From Spirochaetota bacterium (GTDB taxonomy: Bacteria; Spirochaetota; Spirochaetia; Treponematales; Treponemataceae): a DNA stretch of 64,000 bases. The translations under genes and the position numbers were made by a program. The stretch's first letter is position 1; the number at the start of each line of letters is the position of its first letter. The notes under the pieces were generated by a model, which did no database searches, was not told the origin of the DNA, and saw nothing but the letters and a program-made list of their open reading frames with translations. Below are positions 59,357-64,000 of this stretch, piece by piece. Location of the stretch: assembly GCA_023393015.1 (NCBI GenBank), contig JAEWMY010000037.1, forward strand, positions 39,036 through 103,035, given 5' to 3'.

Positions 59357-61036
59357 TCAGTATACGCCCGTGACGCGCGGTTCTCCCCAGAACGAGGTGT
59401 AGCCCCTGACGTTGCCCGCCGATTCTTCCCATAATGACTGGAAGGCCCACGAACGCGGCCGGAACACGACCTTGCTTTTCGGGGTCATCGGCTTTTGCTC
59501 CGTCCATCCGCGCGAAAACGCCACGTGATAGGGGTCCAGGTTGCCGAAGTACCACTCGCGCGCGTTGTTCTCACGGAGCGCGAAGGGCTTGTCCGCGCCG
59601 AGCGCGGGATCGACCGGGATCCACCCCATGCCCTCGACGTAGAATTCCGCCCACCAATGTACGCGCGAATCGCGGTTAGAGTCAACGACGATCCCGGCGA
59701 GCGGAACGGCCGGTATGCCGGAGGCGCGGGCCAGCGCGCAGAAGAGTATGGCCATGTCATAGGCCGAACCTTCCTTGCGTTTCAGGGACTCGACCGGTTT
59801 CCTGTCCTGGGGTACGCGTTCTTCGTAGCGGAATTCCTTCGCGAGCCAGTCGTACGCGAGCTTCGCCGCGCGCCAGGGATTCCGTTCCTTTCCGATTATC
59901 TCCGCCGCCGCGATGCGGACGTCGGGCGAGTCCGACGGAACGAGCGGATCCGGTTGCGTATACAGAAGAAACAGCGGGGATTCGCGATCGGAATACGGCT
60001 TGACCTGCGCGGGATTCACCTGCGTCGTTATACCGTAACTCGTGCAGACGAAGGTGTGCGCGACCTTCTCGGCCTTGCCCGTCCTGAGTCCCTCGAGCTG
60101 GTGCAGTACCGTTCCCCGGTGGTTCGGGATGTAGGGCTTGGGCTCGGAAGCGGTAACCTCCACGTCGCGTTGCGACGGAGAGGTGATCGGCAGGGGGACG
60201 CGCAGGAATATCATCCCGCCTTCCGAGGTGTGCATCCCGGTGATGTCGACTTGTTGGGATACGACGAAGGTCCTTCCCGCGGAATACGTCTTCGTCCCCG
60301 GCTGGCCGGCGATCTCGATCGGCATGTCGTTGCTCAGTCCCCGGGCCGTCCTGACGAACACGGGGCCCGTCGTCGCGCCGTCGGGTACGCGCACGCGGAT
60401 TTCCTGATCGCTCCAGAATTCGTAGTCGAAGTTCTGGTCAGAACAGGCCACGCTCGCCTTCTCGGCCCTGTCGCGCGCGGCGAGCGGAACGGGTTCGTCG
60501 GTTTTCCAGGCGAACAGCACCTCGGAATCGTTGCGCGAGATGCCGAAGTTGCGGCCGCGTATCACGAGTTTCCTTCCCGTCTCGGAACGCGCGGCGTCGA
60601 AGCCGGCGATCTCGGGAACGCCCGCGTCTGTGTCGACGCGCGCGGTTACGGGGATGTTCTTTCGGTTCGCGAAGATGAGCGGGTTGCTGCGCTTGCTTCC
60701 CCGGTAGACGTACACGAGCCCGTCTTCGGCCGTGACCGGAAGGATCGCCATGACGTTCGTGTCGCTCCAGCTGATGTAGGAGTTTCCGGAAAGCCGGTTT
60801 CCGGCGATCTCGATCCACCCTGAATCCTTGTCTTCGCCGAAATGCCTTCCCTGGATCACGACGACCTCGCCGCTTTCGCCGATGGCGGGAATAATCGCGT
60901 CAAGCACCGGCTTTCGGTTGGCGAGATTGACGACGAGCGCGGTTAGCCCGAAAAACGCCAGGAACAGCGCCGGCGCGAGCGCGAAGCGCGCCAACGGCGA
61001 ACGCTGGAGGAGACGAATGAGGAAGGTCTTGATCAT
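59357..61036 (-). CDS. Membrane-anchored TIG-repeat, transglutaminase-like protein lacking the catalytic cysteine
   Basis: A 559-residue protein. A membrane helix at residues 18-39 anchors an outside part with two IPT/TIG domains (PVLDAIIPAIGESGEVVVIQGRHFG and PEIAGFDAARSETGRKLVIRGRNFG). A transglutaminase-like domain follows (about residues 390-510). Its His and Asp are present (HWWAEFYVEGMGWIPVDPA), but the usual Cys in G-x-C-x(3)-A is Ala (EGSAYDMAILFCAL). It is probably a binding or scaffold domain, not an enzyme. It overlaps the anti-sigma gene by 4 nt and may be its envelope sensor or target. Confidence 0.82.
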   Translation of the reverse strand: MIKTFLIRLLQRSPLARFALAPALFLAFFGLTALVVNLANRKPVLDAIIPAIGESGEVVVIQGRHFGEDKDSGWIEIAGNRLSGNSYISWSDTNVMAILPVTAEDGLVYVYRGSKRSNPLIFANRKNIPVTARVDTDAGVPEIAGFDAARSETGRKLVIRGRNFGISRNDSEVLFAWKTDEPVPLAARDRAEKASVACSDQNFDYEFWSDQEIRVRVPDGATTGPVFVRTARGLSNDMPIEIAGQPGTKTYSAGRTFVVSQQVDITGMHTSEGGMIFLRVPLPITSPSQRDVEVTASEPKPYIPNHRGTVLHQLEGLRTGKAEKVAHTFVCTSYGITTQVNPAQVKPYSDRESPLFLLYTQPDPLVPSDSPDVRIAAAEIIGKERNPWRAAKLAYDWLAKEFRYEERVPQDRKPVESLKRKEGSAYDMAILFCALARASGIPAVPLAGIVVDSNRDSRVHWWAEFYVEGMGWIPVDPALGADKPFALRENNAREWYFGNLDPYHVAFSRGWTEQKPMTPKSKVVFRPRSWAFQSLWEESAGNVRGYTSFWGEPRVTGVY

Positions 61037-61743
61037 TTGCCCGGGTTACGCACCAACGTCATGCGCCCGTCGTTGACGGTATCGGTTCCCGACGCCATGG
61101 GATAGTCGGAACCGGCGCTGAAGCGGGTCAGGTTGGGAAGCTTGATGATGACGATCTCCGCGTCGCCGATCAGGTCCTGGTCGGTCGCGAAGCGCTGGGC
61201 GTAGTTTACCATCGTGAACAGGGCGCTGTCCCGCGAGGACGTGTCCGACCATCGCACGGCGAGCTCGGGAAGGTCGTCGCTGATGACCGGGTACGAGGCT
61301 ACCGGCAGGCGGGGAAGCTCGGAGGCGGGAGATATCATCTGCCGAAGCGGCATGGACGCGAGGTGGACGTCGTCGGCCTTGCCGTCGCGCGAGCTGAGCG
61401 TCAGGGCCGACGGAAGGATGATCGCGGCGAGGAACATGGCCGCGAGCGCGGGAAGCGGCAGCCTCACCGTGGTTCGGAACCATTCCGCGCGTCCCGAATC
61501 CGCAGTCCGGCCCTCCGTGAGGGAACGCCGCGCCTGAAGGCGGGCGAACGAGGCGTCGAGGGCTTCCCGGGTAAGCGTCGGCGAACCTTCCCGCAAGCGC
61601 GCGCTGAGCGACGCATGCCTGTCCGTGAGTTTCTTGCATTCCGGGCATCCGGCGACGTGGCGTTCCAGTTTTTCCTTCCAGGGGGAGGGTACTTCGCCGT
61701 CGCAGTAGGCCGAAAAAAGTTCATGGTCAGGGCATGTAGACAT
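61033..61743 (-). CDS. Anti-sigma factor with zinc-finger (ZAS/zf-HC2) domain
   Basis: A 236-residue membrane protein. Residues 4-38 hold a ZAS pattern: CPDHELFSAYCDGEV...LERHVAGCPECKK, with His-x3-Cys-x2-Cys. A membrane helix at about 97-119 is followed by an extracytoplasmic part. It holds its partner sigma factor at the membrane until a signal cleaves or changes it. It starts 17 nt before the end of the sigma gene, the usual arrangement for such pairs, and overlaps the TIG/transglutaminase gene by 4 nt. Confidence 0.9.
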   Translation of the reverse strand: MSTCPDHELFSAYCDGEVPSPWKEKLERHVAGCPECKKLTDRHASLSARLREGSPTLTREALDASFARLQARRSLTEGRTADSGRAEWFRTTVRLPLPALAAMFLAAIILPSALTLSSRDGKADDVHLASMPLRQMISPASELPRLPVASYPVISDDLPELAVRWSDTSSRDSALFTMVNYAQRFATDQDLIGDAEIVIIKLPNLTRFSAGSDYPMASGTDTVNDGRMTLVRNPGK

Positions 61744-62269
61744 CGTCAGCTCCTATCAACCGTGATAATTGCTCGCGCGCGCGGAATACCCGAACCTTCA
61801 CGTTTCCCTCGGTTATCCCCAGCACGCGGCCTATTTCCTTATAGTTAAGGTCCGCGTATTCCTTCAGTTGCAACACCGCCTTCAGGTTTTCCGGCAGTTT
61901 CTCCAGGGCTTCCTGTACGCGTTGTACCGCGTCTTCCTTGAGAAGCGTCGTCTCGCCCGAATCGACCGTCCGGCGGTCTTCCTTGAGCGCGCGCTCGTAC
62001 GCGCGCCTCTCGCGCCCCTTCCGCTTCGCGTAATTGAGCGAGCCGTTCTTGACGACCCTGATGAGCCAGTACTTCGCGTCGTTGATCGACGGAAACACCA
62101 TCTCTTTCTCGGTCATCTTGATCAGCGCGTCGTGGCACAAATCCTCGGCCGCCTCTTCGGTTCCCGCGATGCGGTACGCGATCTTGAAAAGGATCGGCAT
62201 GGTTACGTCGTAAATCTTTCTGAAATCCGCGTCGTTCGTCGCGCGGAGCGTCACTGCGGGTTCAAACAA
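61727..62269 (-). CDS. ECF sigma factor
   Basis: A 180-residue sigma-70 family ECF protein. Region 2 is FRKIYDVTMPILFKIAYRIAGTEEAAEDLCHDALIKMTEKE...AKYWLIRVVKNGSLNYAKRKGRERR. Region 4 is RVQEALEKLPENLKAVLQLKEYADLNYKEIGRVLGITEGNVKVRVFRAREQLSRLI. The start is a TTG at 62269 with GGGGG upstream; a GTG 15 nt in is possible. It pairs with the overlapping anti-sigma and probably controls an envelope-stress regulon that includes the TIG protein. Confidence 0.92.
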   Translation of the reverse strand: MFEPAVTLRATNDADFRKIYDVTMPILFKIAYRIAGTEEAAEDLCHDALIKMTEKEMVFPSINDAKYWLIRVVKNGSLNYAKRKGRERRAYERALKEDRRTVDSGETTLLKEDAVQRVQEALEKLPENLKAVLQLKEYADLNYKEIGRVLGITEGNVKVRVFRAREQLSRLIGADDVYMP

Positions 62270-62293
62270 ACCGAACCCCCGTTGCGTTACAGG

Positions 62294-63772
62294 TCATGCG
62301 CGATCTCCGTCCGAACGGCGCCACGTGGTCCCCGCCGGCCCGTCTTCCAAAATAACCCCTTCGGCCTTCAATTGGTTACGGATTTCGTCCGCGCGCGCGA
62401 AATTCTTCGCCTTTTTCGCCTCGGCGCGCTCGAGTACCAGGGCGGAAACGCGTTCGTCGTCCGCGGAACCGGAAGTAACGCCGGTCGCGGCGCCATGCGC
62501 GGCTTCTCGCGCGGCGCGGGCGTCCTTCGCGAGATCAAGGGCGAGCACGGAGTCCATCGACGAAAGGGCGGCGAGCGCCTCGCGCGGGTCGACCGAGCCG
62601 TCGCGCACGAGTCCGTGCAGTTCGGAGAGGGCCCGTGGCGTCGAAAGGTCGTCTTCGAGATGGGCGCGGAAACGGTCGAGCCAGGGACGCGCGGGGGACG
62701 CGGTCGGGATGTCGGCTGTCCCGTCGGGAGCGACGTCGCCGGCGGCTTCCAGGAGACGGGCGACGCGCTGCACGAGGCTCTTTCTCGAGTTACGCGCGCT
62801 TTCCATCGATTCCCAGGAGAAGGCGAGCTGGCTCCGGTAGTGGCCGCCGAGCAGGAAGTACCGGTAGTCGAGCGGGTCGAAGCCCTTGTCGACGACCGTT
62901 TGCAAGGTCAGGAAATTCCCGCCGGACTTGGACATTTTGCCCTTGTCCATCACGAGGAATTCGTTGTGCAGCCAGTAACGGACCCATTGCTTGCCGGTGG
63001 CGCCCTCGCTCTGGGCGATCTCGTTCGTGTGGTGTATGGGTATGTGGTCGATACCGCCCGTGTGGATGTCGAACTGCTCGCCGAGGTATTCCATGCTCAT
63101 CGCCGAGCATTCGATGTGCCAGCCGGGATAGCCGGTTCCCCAGGGAGAGTCCCACACGAGGGCCTGGTTCTCGAACTTGCTCTTCGTGAACCAGAGGACG
63201 AAGTCGTAGGGGTTGCGCTTGTTGGCGTCGACGTCGATCCTCGCGCCCGCCTTGAGGTCGTCGAGGTTGAGTCGCGCTAGCTTTCCGTAGTCCGGGAAGG
63301 TCGATATGTCGTAGTAGAGGTTTCCCCCGGAGAAATAGGTATGACCCCGCGCCTCGAGCCGCTCGATGAGGCCGATCATGGCGTCGATATGGTCGGTGGC
63401 CTTGCAGACGACGTCCGGCTCGAGGATGTTGAGCCGCGCCGTGTCCGAGAAAAAGGCCTCGGTGTAAAACCGCGAGATCTCGAGCACGGACTGACCGCGT
63501 TCCTTCGCGGTCTTGACCATTTTGTCGTCGCCCGAATCGGCGTCGTCGGTCAGGTGGCCGATGTCGGTGACGTTCATCACGTGCTTTACGGAGTATCCGA
63601 GGTACGCGAGGCTTCGGCGCAGAACGTCCTGGAAGACGTAGGCGCGGAGGTTTCCGATGTGGGCGTAGTTGTAGACGGTCGGTCCGCACCCGTAAAAGCC
63701 CACGTTCGTGCCGTGTACGGGCGTAAACTCCTGCAACTCCCTTCCCATCGTGTTAAAAAGCCTCAAGGCCAT
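62294..63772 (-). CDS. cysS: Cysteinyl-tRNA synthetase
   Basis: A 492-residue class I synthetase. The zinc/substrate Cys is in [23 protein letters not shown], which also has the HIGH-type [14 protein letters not shown] and [21 protein letters not shown] carry the other zinc ligands, and [12 protein letters not shown] is the KMSKS loop. A DALR-like helical C-terminus completes it ([28 protein letters not shown]). It charges tRNA-Cys. It heads the operon that continues with the ECF sigma factor 24 nt downstream, and is divergent from murB. Confidence 0.97.
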   Translation of the reverse strand: MALRLFNTMGRELQEFTPVHGTNVGFYGCGPTVYNYAHIGNLRAYVFQDVLRRSLAYLGYSVKHVMNVTDIGHLTDDADSGDDKMVKTAKERGQSVLEISRFYTEAFFSDTARLNILEPDVVCKATDHIDAMIGLIERLEARGHTYFSGGNLYYDISTFPDYGKLARLNLDDLKAGARIDVDANKRNPYDFVLWFTKSKFENQALVWDSPWGTGYPGWHIECSAMSMEYLGEQFDIHTGGIDHIPIHHTNEIAQSEGATGKQWVRYWLHNEFLVMDKGKMSKSGGNFLTLQTVVDKGFDPLDYRYFLLGGHYRSQLAFSWESMESARNSRKSLVQRVARLLEAAGDVAPDGTADIPTASPARPWLDRFRAHLEDDLSTPRALSELHGLVRDGSVDPREALAALSSMDSVLALDLAKDARAAREAAHGAATGVTSGSADDERVSALVLERAEAKKAKNFARADEIRNQLKAEGVILEDGPAGTTWRRSDGDRA

Positions 63773-63823
63773 GCGTTCCCCCGTGTCGATATTTCACGCT
63801 TTCTGCTATATACTGGCAAAAGC

Positions 63824-64000
63824 ATGAATACTGTACGGAATATATGGGAAAATAGCAATATAACCGGGCAAAACCCGGATTTGGCGGGCATCGTACGGTT
63901 TGACGAGCCGATGTCCGCCCATACGACCTTTCGTATCGGCGGTCCCGCCGATTGTTTCGCCGAGCCCTCGTCGGTTTCCCAACTCGTCGCGCTTATCGAG
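63824..64000 (+). CDS. murB: UDP-N-acetylenolpyruvoylglucosamine reductase (5' part, cut by window edge)
   Basis: The first 59 codons of MurB. After a short variable start, the block MSAHTTFRIGGPADCFAEPSS matches the FAD-binding N-terminal motif (N/H-TTFRIGGPA) of the family. The enzyme reduces UDP-GlcNAc-enolpyruvate to UDP-MurNAc in peptidoglycan synthesis. The rest lies beyond the right edge. It is divergent from cysS, with 51 nt between the start codons. Confidence 0.92.
   Translation, partial: MNTVRNIWENSNITGQNPDLAGIVRFDEPMSAHTTFRIGGPADCFAEPSSVSQLVALIE

Overview
The window looks like a chromosomal stretch of a GC-rich anaerobic or facultative member of the Spirochaetes (Treponema/Spirochaeta-like). 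This is an inference from gene content: a long-form PPi-dependent phosphofructokinase, the short archaeal-like UMP kinase, a eukaryote-type UDPGP sugar-nucleotide enzyme, two methyl-accepting chemotaxis proteins, spirochaete-style lipoproteins and paired cyclic-nucleotide-binding proteins. Coding density is very high, with many 1-8 nt overlaps and no intergenic gap above about 300 bases.

Region by region. 1-6005 (minus): a carbon-phosphorus lyase operon in the order phnG-H-I-J-K-M-hexapeptide transferase-L, with phnL cut by the left edge. Next to it is a DinB-like gene broken by an amber codon. 6.7-9.7 kb: small exported or membrane proteins, a YidB-like protein and a soluble aldose-dehydrogenase-type beta-propeller. 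9.8-13.1 kb: a sulfur cassette of two overlapping Rrf2 regulators (one with IscR-like cysteines, one without), then cysK and an O-acetylhomoserine sulfhydrylase. 13.2-22.8 kb: a TM2 protein, a receiver/PAS protein with an exported partner, two MCPs (one with an unusual polytopic membrane domain), a ferric-reductase-like flavocytochrome with an exported flavodoxin-like partner, and a membrane-embedded M28 peptidase. 22.8-25.5 kb: a GPH sugar symporter and a PlsC-like acyltransferase. 25.7-27.1 kb: a decayed GH5 glycosidase. 27.1-27.5 kb: a tRNA-Thr followed by an odd palindromic cassette built from copies of the tRNA 3' end. 27.5-34.7 kb: two cyclic-nucleotide-binding proteins, a PHP phosphoesterase, the YifB/ComM ATPase, a membrane protein and a UDPGP-family enzyme. 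34.7-41.9 kb: a sugar ABC transporter (binding protein plus two permeases, no ATPase) with a LacI regulator and three LacI-type operators, a 19-bp tandem array, a ROK repressor and an aldo/keto reductase. 41.9-52.4 kb: pyruvate kinase, L28, a PhnP-like metallo-hydrolase, an FAD oxidoreductase, a 14-bp tandem array, uvrB, htrA, and PPi-PFK with a lysine/alanine/proline-rich tail. 52.5-57.9 kb: cardiolipin synthase, a PEGA-domain protein, a purine permease and radC. 58-64 kb: a glucosaminidase-like lipoprotein; the operon cysS-ECF sigma-anti-sigma-TIG/transglutaminase-like-UMP kinase; and the start of murB.

The clearest functional units are phosphonate scavenging, cysteine/methionine synthesis under Rrf2 control, LacI-controlled sugar import feeding PPi-PFK and pyruvate kinase, and an envelope/sigma-factor operon. 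The least explained structures are the tRNA-Thr palindromic cassette, the two tandem arrays that begin in the last codons of plus-strand genes, the histone-H1-like tail on PFK, and the transglutaminase-like protein whose catalytic cysteine position is alanine. All function calls come from reading motifs in the sequence; no database search was run.
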